Shown here: positions 42,563-50,668 of the stretch, one piece after another
How positions within the stretch are numbered: the stretch's first letter is position 1
How the letters are laid out: each line of letters starts with the position of its first letter
Origin: Chloroflexi bacterium B3_Chlor
GTDB taxonomy: Bacteria; Chloroflexota; Anaerolineae; UBA7937; B3-Chlor
Direction of reading: 5' to 3'
Assembly: GCA_005223035.1 (NCBI GenBank)
Contig: NJBK01000017.1
Coordinates: 1-54,283 of the forward strand
Length of the DNA stretch: 54,283 nucleotides
The notes under the pieces: generated by a model
The model's database searches: none
What the model was told of the DNA's origin: nothing
What the model saw: the letters and a program-made list of their open reading frames with translations, nothing else
Made by a program: the position numbers and the translations under genes

Positions 42563-43690
42563 GTGGTTGACGTGAGCGGAGATAGAGAGATTCAGACCAT
42601 CAGTTTCACGCGAGGTGTGCCGCCACCGGAGGCCTTTCCAACGGGGCAGATCCAGGAGTGTGCAATAGCCATCCTTGAGCGGGAGGGTTCGGTTGTGCTT
42701 CAATACCATCCGGCAGCAGGCCTTTTGCCTCTCAGGGAATGGCTGGCCCAGAGGTACGGTGTGGCCCCTGAGGCCGTCCTGGTCAGCAATGGCTCCTTGC
42801 AGATTGAAGAGTTCTTGACTCGGCTACTCACCTCACCTGGAGACGTCGTCCTTGTAGAGAGTCCTTCCTACGATCGGGCCATCACCATCTTTCGGCGGGC
42901 AGGGGCACGCGTTGTTGGCGTACCGCTTGAACCTGATGGCTTTGATGTGGGCACTCTCGAGAGTTTGACCAAGAAGCAGAAGCCAAAGTTCTTCTATATC
43001 ATCCCTGATTTCCAGAACCCGACTGGGGTCACTACATCGTTAGCCAAGAGGGAGAGGCTGGTTGACTTGGCTGAGCGGTACGACTTCTGGGTTCTGGAGG
43101 ATAACCCCTACCGCGAGCTGAGGTATGCAGGGGAGGAACTCCCTACGGTATTCTCCCTCGGTTCGGAAAAGGTGCTCCATCTTTCGTCGTTCAGCAAGGT
43201 CCTCAGCCCCGGAATCCGGGTTGGCTATCTGATAGCACCGGAACCGCTCGTTCAGCAGTTGGCTAGGATGGCGGAGGACACCTACGTAAGTCCCAACATG
43301 ATTGGTCAAGGCATAGTGTATGAGTACTGCCGGAGAGGATGGCTAGGACCGAACATCGACCGGCTGAGGGATATCTATCAGCCCAGACTTGAGGGTCTGT
43401 CATCGGCCTTGGAAGAGTATCTGGCCGAGGCGCAATGGACCAGGCCCGAAGGGGGGTTCTTCATAGGCGTGTACCTGGCACCCCCGGTGAATATGTCTGC
43501 ATTGAGGGCCAAGGCACGCGATATGGGAGTGCTACTGAGCGATGGCAAGGGTTTCTTCCCAGAGGGCGATGGCGATTTGTTCTTGCGCCTTCCCTTCTGT
43601 GCGCTTTCGGTGGACGAGATCGAGGAAGGCATAGCACGGCTAGGATCGCTGGTCAACAGTATGGACATTCACGTATCCAGAGGGCGCTAG
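42563..43690 (+). CDS. PLP-dependent class I/II aminotransferase, copy 2
   Basis: Paralogue of the enzyme at 20479 with every motif conserved: FTRGVPPPEAFP, LQYHPAAGLLPLREW, SNGSLQIEEF, PDFQNPTG, LEDNPYRELRY, LSSFSKVLSPGIRVGY. The main differences are conservative. GTG start without a strong SD in both copies, so reinitiation after eutC (38 nt upstream here) is likely. It would remove the amino group of a product of the EutBC steps. Confidence 0.87.
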   Translation: MVDVSGDREIQTISFTRGVPPPEAFPTGQIQECAIAILEREGSVVLQYHPAAGLLPLREWLAQRYGVAPEAVLVSNGSLQIEEFLTRLLTSPGDVVLVESPSYDRAITIFRRAGARVVGVPLEPDGFDVGTLESLTKKQKPKFFYIIPDFQNPTGVTTSLAKRERLVDLAERYDFWVLEDNPYRELRYAGEELPTVFSLGSEKVLHLSSFSKVLSPGIRVGYLIAPEPLVQQLARMAEDTYVSPNMIGQGIVYEYCRRGWLGPNIDRLRDIYQPRLEGLSSALEEYLAEAQWTRPEGGFFIGVYLAPPVNMSALRAKARDMGVLLSDGKGFFPEGDGDLFLRLPFCALSVDEIEEGIARLGSLVNSMDIHVSRGR

Positions 43691-43745
43691 GGGATCTGCA
43701 TTGGCAGGATGGATTGCTGGATACACAGTTCATGAAGCGATTGAG

Positions 43746-44385
43746 TGGGGCACGAGTTACATCGAGAGCGGGGAGAAGCAGGACGCAGATTCACAGGCGT
43801 TTGAGATCAGACAGCAACTCGTAGGCCTGCTCCTGGCCGTAAGTACGCCCACTTTGACTCGAAACGTCCAGAAGTGCAATTCTGCGCGCATGCAGAGGGA
43901 GAAGGGTATTGGCTCAAGTCATATTGCACTCGAGATTCGCCAACCCCTCAAGGAGGACAAATAACGATACTTCATAACTGCGCTACCCGGGCTTCCAGTA
44001 CAATGGTGGCGGTGCCAAGTGATTAGAGTCCGCGTGACGCATGCCGTGGGCGCCCACGCCTTACGCCACTGTTGAACGTAGATTAACGCCCGTTCCGCGT
44101 GAGACAGAAGCTGTACACAGCACCGCAGGCAGGCAGACGCTACCTGATGCTCACTGAGATGCGCGGCCTTGATGAGCTGCCGGATAGGTTGGCGGCTGAG
44201 GCCAAGGCGGCCGTGTACGCTGGGTTCTCGGTGCTGGCCGGGAGCGTGGGCATAGACCTGTGGCGGTTCCACCCCTTGGCCCAGGAACATAGTGTGGGCC
44301 ACAGTGGCACGCGTGATTCGTGTGCCCGATGTGTTGGTTCAGACGTCCATAGCCCTCTACCTTCTTTGAATCCTCATCGGCTAAG
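43746..44385. other. Gene-poor region with one weak ORF
   Basis: No family is recognised. A GTG frame at 44099-44389 encodes RRYLMLTEMRGLDELPDRLA and a low-complexity tail, but lacks an SD and overlaps the next gene; I do not count it as a gene. No repeat or terminator stands out. Confidence 0.4.
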
Positions 44386-47300
44386 GTGAACATAAAAGCT
44401 CCAGTTGCGATTGCGTCGGCCTTGTGTCTCGCGTTTGTGGGCCAGCTCTATTTCTCCCGTGAGGGTCCGGCCATAGATGGGATCATTCTCTTCGGCCTGG
44501 GCACCCTCTGCCTCCTGGTGATCCCACCACGACGGGACGACGAACCGCGAGCCCTCAAGGGTCAAAGAAGACTGGGCAGGCTTAACTTCCTCCTGATCGG
44601 CCTAGGGATGCTCTTCGTGGTGCTCTGCCTGTTGGACCTTCTCCTGAGCAAGGCCAGCAATCGTGCACTGGTCCTATGGGTGCTGGGCCTGAGCATGTTC
44701 GTCGCTGGCTTCTGGCATGGCTCTGCCAGGCCGAAGTGGCGCCCGGAGCGGCGAGAAGCTCTGATCCTCGCGCTGATCTTGCTGGTCGCCCTTTTCATGC
44801 GCACCTATCGTCTGGATACCATGCCCTCCGGCATCTACCTGGATGAGGCCGACAACGGGATGTGGGGGCTGCGTTTCCTGCAAGCGCCCTACACCCCCTT
44901 CACCGAAAACAGGCATGGCAACGCTACCATGCCTTTTCAATTGCTGGGGCTGGCCCTGAGAATCTTCGGTGTCGAACCTTCCGTTCTTAGGGCGTTCGAC
45001 GTGCTGGTTGGCGTGCTGACCGTGCTGGTCTTCTACTTCCTAGCTCGGGAGATGTTCAGCCTGCCTGCAGCGCAAGTGGGTACTTTCCTTCTGGCCGTCT
45101 CTCGCTGGCACGTGAACTTCAGTCGGATTGCATTCGTGGACAACATGTTGGTACCCCTTTTTGAGGCTGCGGTGATCTATTTGCTGTGGCGAGGGCTCTG
45201 CAACGGCCGAAGGTCAAATTACGTTTTCGCAGGGTTGAGCTTCGGCCTGGGCTTCCATACGTACATCGGCTATCGCATCTTCCCGTTGGTCATTGGCCTG
45301 TTTCTGCTCCACTTACTATTCTCCAAGAGGGGGCTGATCCGCATGCAGTCCAGAGGCCTGGTCATCTTCGCCCTGGCCACGTTCATGACCCTCTCGCCCT
45401 TGGCTCTCTACGCTGTGCAGAGGCCTCACATTTTCATTCGTCGAGCCGAGGCAGCGTCTGTCCAGCAGGACATTGAGCGAGAGAGAAGCTACCGACCGCT
45501 GCTGGAGAACGTCCGCAAGAGCTTGCTGATGTACAACCGCGAGGGAGACCCCCGCGCGCGCCACAACCTGCCAAATGAACCGATGCTGGATGGCTTGTCG
45601 GCCATCTTCTTCGGTCTGGGGCTGGGGTACAGCCTGCTGCGGTGGCGGCACCATCGTTACTTCCTGCTGCTTGCGTGGCTCTTTCTAGGACTCCTGCCTG
45701 GAATCCTCTCGTTGGCCGATTCCAACCCCCACTCCCTCCGCACTCTCGGTAATGTACCGGCGGTCTTTCTCTTGATGACAGCCTTCTGGGATCGCGCGTG
45801 GGCAACATACGCCTCTCTGTTGAAAGGGGGGAAGCGACGCTATTTGTGGTTCGCCGTCGCCATCATCCTCGCGGTCAGCCTCGCGGCGAACTTCGACATC
45901 TATTTCCACCGACAGGCGTCGAACGAGTCGGTCTACTATGACTTCGACCCGATCCAGACAGAGGTCGGCAAGTATGTCAAGGCCCACGGTCGCGACAATC
46001 TCATGCTCGTCTCGCAGGCTCTGACCAGCCATTCCGACCTCAAACTCATCCCTTATGGTGTGCCCTTCACCGCTCTGGACCTGAATGCGCACCTACCCTT
46101 GCGACAGCAGGTGGAAGAGGATGTCATCTACCTGCTGGAGTTGAGCCATTCCTCCCTCATTCCGCGCCTACAGAGCCTGTATCCCGACGGGGAGTACGTG
46201 GAACACCTGGATCGATACGGTCGCACCATGTTCTATATCTACAAGGTGGAGCAGGAGCAGGTGACGGCCACTCAGGGGTTGCGCGTGGCCTACCATCACG
46301 GGCGGAAGTTTCGGGAGCCGGCGGCGATCGAGAGGGTGGATAAGGTATTGGATTTCTCTTGGGATGAACCTCCCCTGCCGCCTCCCTTCTCTGCGCGCTG
46401 GCAAGGCTCCCTTTACGTGCCGGCCTATGGGTCCTATACGCTTATTCTGGAAGCGACCGGCTCGGCAACCCTTCGACTGGGAGAGCAACTGGAGCTAGAG
46501 GTGGATGGCGGCCGTGGGCAGGAGAGCCTGCAACTTCCGGCTGGGTTTCACGCCATCCAGCTCGAGGCGGTGCAAGAGGATACGGGTGGGCAGCTTCGTG
46601 TGAGCTGGGTCAGGCCCTGGACGGAGGAGGTCATTCTGAGCGACGGCCTGTACGTGCCGGAGTTGTACGGCCACGGCTTGCTAGGTCTATATAGGCCTGG
46701 CACTACGTGGAACGGAGAGCCGGTGATGGTGCAACTCGATCCCTTCATCGCGCCCAACGATGTCCTATTGTCGTCGTCGTACAGCATCGAGTGGCTGGGC
46801 AAGATATACATTCCCGCCAGCGGCCCTTACATATTCGGCACCCTCTCGGATGACGGTTCTTACCTGTATCTGGATGGGCGACTGGTAGTGGACAACGGCG
46901 GTCATCACGGAGATGTGTACAAAGAAGGCACCATCCAACTGGAGGAGGGTTTCCACGACGTGCGCCTGCTGTACTTTCAGGACGGAGGTGGGCGCAAGAT
47001 CGAGTTGTACTGGAGGCCTCCCGGCAATCTAAACGCCCAGGTTCCAGTGGAGCAGCTGTTCCCTCCAGATGCGGAGTTGACGATCCCTCCGCCTTTGCCT
47101 ACGCCTGTCACTGTCGCCCTTCCAACACTCCCATCAGCAGTGGAGGGTATTGGCGAGGTGGCCTTCGTCACCAGCTGGGGCGGACAAGGCGATGCGCCGG
47201 GCAGGTTTGATGAGCCTCGAGGAGTGGCGGTCAGCCTGCAAGGTGTGGTGCACGTGGCTGACACCGGCAATGGTCGGGTGCAGGTCTTCGACGCGGCTGG

Positions 47301-47973
47301 AGAGTTTGTGGGGGAATGGGGTCAGGACGTGCTAGCCGAGCCCTTCGACTTGGCCTTGGATCGCGACGGAGAGGTGTATGTCGTTGACCCTGGGCGTGAT
47401 AGACTGTTCATCTTCTCTTCTAAAGGGGAACTCCGGAGTGAATGGGGGGCAGGTTGGGGGCTCTTCGACCCACGAGGTCTGGATGTGGACCAGGAGGGGT
47501 GTGTGTACATCGCCAACACCGGGGGCAGCGTGGTGCTGAAGGTATCGCCTCAAGGCGAGCTGGTGGCTCGGTATGGGTCGTTTGGCTCCGGCGACGGCGA
47601 GTTGAACCAGCCGACCGATGTGGCCGTTGATGGCGAAGGCAACCTGTACGTGGTCGATGCCGATAATCACAGGATACAGGTCTTGGACAGAGACGGTCGG
47701 TATCTCAGGCAGTGGAGCATCTCCCGGGCTAACACCGTTGACAGTCCGCACATCGAGTGGGGGATGAGTGGTCTGCTATTCCTGACCGATCCCGAGATGG
47801 GTCAGGTATACGTCTACGACCAGTATGGTAGGGTGGTGACCCTCTGGGGTGAGAAGGGCTCGCTCGATGGTCAGTTCAGCAAACCCGTCGGCATCGCGTT
47901 CGATCAGCGGATATCAGTGTACGTGGCCGACACCTACAACCACCGAATCCAGAGGTTCTTGTTGTCCCGCTAG
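44386..47973 (+). CDS. GT39-type membrane glycosyltransferase fused to PA14 and NHL domains
   Basis: A 1195-aa three-part protein. Residues about 1-510 are a polytopic ArnT/PMT-like transferase: MPSGIYLDEADNGMWGLRF carries the acidic D153-E154 pair of the first outer loop, and FSRIAFVDNMLVPLFEAAVI and SLADSNPHSLRTLGNVPAVF follow. Residues 630-745 and 757-890 are two PA14/beta-sandwich modules (ISDDGSYLYLDGRLVVDNGG-like core). After a Pro-rich linker, residues about 930-1195 are NHL repeats (DEPRGVAVSLQG, QPTDVAVDGEGNLYVVDADN, KPVGIAFDQRISVYVADTYN) building a propeller. All soluble domains should sit outside the membrane. GTG start. Probably glycosylates or displays surface polymers; substrate unknown. 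Confidence 0.83.
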   Translation: MNIKAPVAIASALCLAFVGQLYFSREGPAIDGIILFGLGTLCLLVIPPRRDDEPRALKGQRRLGRLNFLLIGLGMLFVVLCLLDLLLSKASNRALVLWVLGLSMFVAGFWHGSARPKWRPERREALILALILLVALFMRTYRLDTMPSGIYLDEADNGMWGLRFLQAPYTPFTENRHGNATMPFQLLGLALRIFGVEPSVLRAFDVLVGVLTVLVFYFLAREMFSLPAAQVGTFLLAVSRWHVNFSRIAFVDNMLVPLFEAAVIYLLWRGLCNGRRSNYVFAGLSFGLGFHTYIGYRIFPLVIGLFLLHLLFSKRGLIRMQSRGLVIFALATFMTLSPLALYAVQRPHIFIRRAEAASVQQDIERERSYRPLLENVRKSLLMYNREGDPRARHNLPNEPMLDGLSAIFFGLGLGYSLLRWRHHRYFLLLAWLFLGLLPGILSLADSNPHSLRTLGNVPAVFLLMTAFWDRAWATYASLLKGGKRRYLWFAVAIILAVSLAANFDIYFHRQASNESVYYDFDPIQTEVGKYVKAHGRDNLMLVSQALTSHSDLKLIPYGVPFTALDLNAHLPLRQQVEEDVIYLLELSHSSLIPRLQSLYPDGEYVEHLDRYGRTMFYIYKVEQEQVTATQGLRVAYHHGRKFREPAAIERVDKVLDFSWDEPPLPPPFSARWQGSLYVPAYGSYTLILEATGSATLRLGEQLELEVDGGRGQESLQLPAGFHAIQLEAVQEDTGGQLRVSWVRPWTEEVILSDGLYVPELYGHGLLGLYRPGTTWNGEPVMVQLDPFIAPNDVLLSSSYSIEWLGKIYIPASGPYIFGTLSDDGSYLYLDGRLVVDNGGHHGDVYKEGTIQLEEGFHDVRLLYFQDGGGRKIELYWRPPGNLNAQVPVEQLFPPDAELTIPPPLPTPVTVALPTLPSAVEGIGEVAFVTSWGGQGDAPGRFDEPRGVAVSLQGVVHVADTGNGRVQVFDAAGEFVGEWGQDVLAEPFDLALDRDGEVYVVDPGRDRLFIFSSKGELRSEWGAGWGLFDPRGLDVDQEGCVYIANTGGSVVLKVSPQGELVARYGSFGSGDGELNQPTDVAVDGEGNLYVVDADNHRIQVLDRDGRYLRQWSISRANTVDSPHIEWGMSGLLFLTDPEMGQVYVYDQYGRVVTLWGEKGSLDGQFSKPVGIAFDQRISVYVADTYNHRIQRFLLSR

Positions 47974-48189
47974 GGGCCTGATTACGGGACGGATCGGTTG
48001 AACGAGTTTCAAGAACCAAGGACTCACCCCTCTTCATTCTGATGGTCCTCCATTTCCTGCTGGCGTCGACGGAACACTCCTGCCTCGACAGGCGGGTAAC
48101 CGAGGAATGAGTGGGTGCCCTTTTCGCCCTGGCCGTAGCCGTCACCCCCATCGCCTTTGTCTAGGTTGCAGAGGATCGCCCCAGGCCAC
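47974..48189. other. Intergenic region with degenerate coding debris
   Basis: Between the GT39 fusion and the fragment below. Scattered resemblance to the secreted protein at 50669 (VAVTPIAFV against VPVTLMGLV) suggests decayed coding DNA, with frameshifts. Confidence 0.35.
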
Positions 48190-48291
48190 GGGGATCCCGC
48201 CCACCTGTGGGACCGGTGGTTCTTGGCAAGGCGCTGGAACCACTCGACGCGGCCACCGGCGTCATCCTGGTGCTGGTCATACTGCAATAGG
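48190..48291 (+). pseudogene. C-terminal remnant of a paralogue of the secreted protein at 50669
   Basis: Translation VGPVVLGKALEPLDAATG, VILVLVILQ then TAG at 48289-48291 mirrors the end of the downstream secreted protein (VGTVIGKALEPLEVGTG, EIQMLVTLQ). Only this last block remains readable. It indicates a former second copy upstream of the O-antigen ligase gene. Confidence 0.6.
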
Positions 48292-48515
48292 AGGCACGGC
48301 GCTTTAGGAGCGAGCTGCAATCACTGCGTCGCGCGGGCTCGGCGTGAGGGAGTCGACCCCATGACGTCAGAGGAACGACAGAAAGCCTTGCTACTTTGAC
48401 CTGGCGGGAGGTCTGTATAGGCAAGGAAGCGGCAATCCACAGGCTGTTGAGTGCCGAAGGGGCTGGCTGGTGTTGCCGTGTGACCTGCATTCGCGCGCGG
48501 TCAATGCAGCATCGC

Positions 48516-48545
48516 TAGACGTGGCACCCTTCATTGACATATAAT
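48516..48545 (+). promoter_or_regulatory. Probable promoter of the O-antigen ligase gene
   Basis: TAGACG (48516-48521), 18-bp spacer, TATAAT (48540-48545). The -10 is exact, the -35 matches four of six. It places transcription start near 48552, which argues for the start codon at 48620. Confidence 0.5.
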
Positions 48546-48619
48546 CTGTCTGCTGGGCTATGAGTCCTGATGGCCCGCTGCTGTCGCTCAACGCACATTG
48601 GGGTGGTAGGGGAACCACG

Positions 48620-50605
48620 ATGTCCGGACAGAGGGCGTTGGCGCCTCCCGATTGGTGCAGTCACGCGGTTGAGGTGGGCTGGTTGACGGCAGCCGTGGCT
48701 GTGCCGCTGATCTTCAACCCCTGGGGCGGCAGCGCCTTCGAACTGCCCAAGGCGGCGGTGCTGCGGGCATTAATTCTGCTCATGGGCGTGGCGGCACTGG
48801 TGGGTACCATCGAAAGGTGGGATGGCGCCCGCCGAGCACCACGATGGTGGCTTGCCAGTCCCTTACTCACGGCAGCAGCGGCTCTTGGCCTGGCACTGAC
48901 CCTGGCTACCGTTCTCTCCGTCAATCCTCGCATTGGCCTCTGGGGCTCCTATGAGCGGCAGCAGGGGCTGCTCTCCCTCTGGGCCTACGTGATCCTCTTT
49001 CTACTCACGGCCACAGGCTTGCGGAGCCGCGCCCAGGTGGAGCGGCTGTGGATGGCCCTGGTCTGGGGCAGCGCCCCCATCGTGATCTACGGCCTTCTGC
49101 AGGCGGCTGGGCTCGACCCGCTGGGATGGCGCACGGATGCAGCCTCCCCAGTGCTCTCCACCGTGGGCCGAGCCAACTTCCTAGGTTCCTATCTGGTGCT
49201 GATAGTGCCGCTCACGGCAGGGCGGGCGATGCTGGCTCGCCGCCACTGGCTGTATGTGCCGCTCTTGGTGGGCCAACTGCTCTGCTTGGCCCTCACCCAG
49301 GCCCGGGGGGCGTGGGTGGGGCTGGGCGTGGGAACAGTGGTCTTCGGGGTTGTCTGGGCGACCGTGACCCACGACCACCGCTTCGCGCTGGCCGTGCTGG
49401 CAGGGGCGACCTTGGTGGTGGGCCTCGTGGTACTGCTCAACTGGGCCGACGGACCCCTGGCCGCATTGGCAAGTCTCCCTGGGCTCGATCGAGTGTCGAC
49501 GCTGGGTCGCACGGACGAAGGCTCCACAGCCGCCCGGCTTACTACTTGGCGAGCCACGATCCCGCTGATCGTGGCCCGACCTTGGCTCGGGTATGGCCTG
49601 GAGACGATGCGGACGGTTTTCGCCCGGGTTTTTCCGCCGCAGCTGGTCTACTGCCAGGGGCGACGTGTCGCCGTGGACCGGGCTCATAACCTGTGGATGG
49701 ACCTGGGCATGAGTGCGGGGCTGGTGGGCGTGGTCGCCTTCGGTGCGCTTCTCGTGGGCTTCGGACGGCTGACTTGGAGCGGGCTACGGTCTAGCTCTGA
49801 TCGCTGGGCACAATTAGCGTGGGTGGCGCTCGTGGCAGCAATCGCTGGGCACGTGGCCGACCTGCAGTTTGGTTTCGACCTGACCACAAGCGCCACGGTC
49901 TTGTGGCTGACGCTGGCGCTGAGCGCAGCCCTGGGACGTGGCCTGTCCCCTTCGGCTCGAGAGAAGGCCGCCTCGCCCAAGCTGGTCCTGCTGCTTCTGT
50001 ACGCCGGCCCCACCCTAGCCGTGTTGAGCCTCGTCGGTCTGCTTTGCGTGCGGCCACTGGCGGCCGACGTCGCCTACTGGAAATCCCAGCAAGACGCACG
50101 CCCGCTGGAAGAACGACTGGCGACAGGGAGACAAGCCGTGTACCTGTGGCCACTGGAGCCGGAGTACCGCTTGGGCCTGGCCTGGGTCCTTGTACAAGCT
50201 GGGAGCTTTGCGGCCGCTGAGGCCGAAGTAACGGCCGCCCACGCCCTCAGCCCCGATGATCCCCGAATCTGGGCAGCACAGGGGGAGCTGTATACTCGTT
50301 GGGGTGAGGTGGATCCGGGGCGCTATCTTTGGGGGGAGGCGGGCTACCGGCAGGCGCTGGAACTAGCCCCGAACGTGGCCACCTATCACATGGCGCTGGG
50401 GCTGGCGCTGGCGGCCCACGGGCGTCCTGAGGAGGGGTTGACCGCGATGGAGCGGGCTGTGGCCCTGGATGCCACTGACGCAGTGGCTTATGGCCACCTG
50501 GCCGATCTTTACCTGAGCCTGGGTCGCGAGGCTGAGGCGGCCTGGGCTCACCAGCAGGAGGCGCACTGGAGCAGCAGAGGGGGTGGAGATGATGGCGTGA
50601 AATGA
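48620..50605 (+). CDS. O-antigen ligase/polymerase-like protein with C-terminal TPR repeats
   Basis: Residues 1-470 hold about twelve membrane helices with the Wzy_C/WaaL pattern: NPRIGLWGSYERQQGL, VGRANFLGSYLVLIVPL, LTQARGAWVGLGVG, RLTTWRATIPLIVARPWLGYGLETM (conserved Arg/Gly of the outer loop) and RAHNLWMDLGMSAGLVG (conserved His). The last 150 residues are TPR-like helical pairs (LGLAWVLVQAGSFAAAEAEV, LGLALAAHGRPEEGLTAMER, YGHLADLYLSLGREAEAAWA). ATG 48620 has AGGGG 7 nt upstream; ATG 48560 has none. It likely joins polysaccharide chains on the outer face, with TPRs binding partners. Confidence 0.83.
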   Translation: MSGQRALAPPDWCSHAVEVGWLTAAVAVPLIFNPWGGSAFELPKAAVLRALILLMGVAALVGTIERWDGARRAPRWWLASPLLTAAAALGLALTLATVLSVNPRIGLWGSYERQQGLLSLWAYVILFLLTATGLRSRAQVERLWMALVWGSAPIVIYGLLQAAGLDPLGWRTDAASPVLSTVGRANFLGSYLVLIVPLTAGRAMLARRHWLYVPLLVGQLLCLALTQARGAWVGLGVGTVVFGVVWATVTHDHRFALAVLAGATLVVGLVVLLNWADGPLAALASLPGLDRVSTLGRTDEGSTAARLTTWRATIPLIVARPWLGYGLETMRTVFARVFPPQLVYCQGRRVAVDRAHNLWMDLGMSAGLVGVVAFGALLVGFGRLTWSGLRSSSDRWAQLAWVALVAAIAGHVADLQFGFDLTTSATVLWLTLALSAALGRGLSPSAREKAASPKLVLLLLYAGPTLAVLSLVGLLCVRPLAADVAYWKSQQDARPLEERLATGRQAVYLWPLEPEYRLGLAWVLVQAGSFAAAEAEVTAAHALSPDDPRIWAAQGELYTRWGEVDPGRYLWGEAGYRQALELAPNVATYHMALGLALAAHGRPEEGLTAMERAVALDATDAVAYGHLADLYLSLGREAEAAWAHQQEAHWSSRGGGDDGVK

Positions 50606-50668
50606 CCTACGGCCTATGATATATGTAGCAGCCGAGACAGAGCGAGAGGAGAAAGGGGAGGTTGAACA

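Larger units (their letters stand above)
41535..43745 (+). repeat. Long direct duplication, copy B (eutC-aminotransferase)
   Basis: Collinear with 19451-21665, same orientation, about 22 kb apart. Homology stops at about 43745 in non-coding DNA. Because orientation is direct, recombination between copies could excise the intervening cluster as a circle. Confidence 0.85.

Noticed and set aside
36384..43690. Ectoine biosynthesis operon
   Set aside because: The transaminase, asd and lysC fit, but no ectA acetyltransferase or ectC synthase is present, while eutB and eutC point to utilisation.
43701..43964. 87-aa plus-strand frame after the second aminotransferase
   Set aside because: It starts inside the tail of the duplication, has no SD and no recognisable motif.
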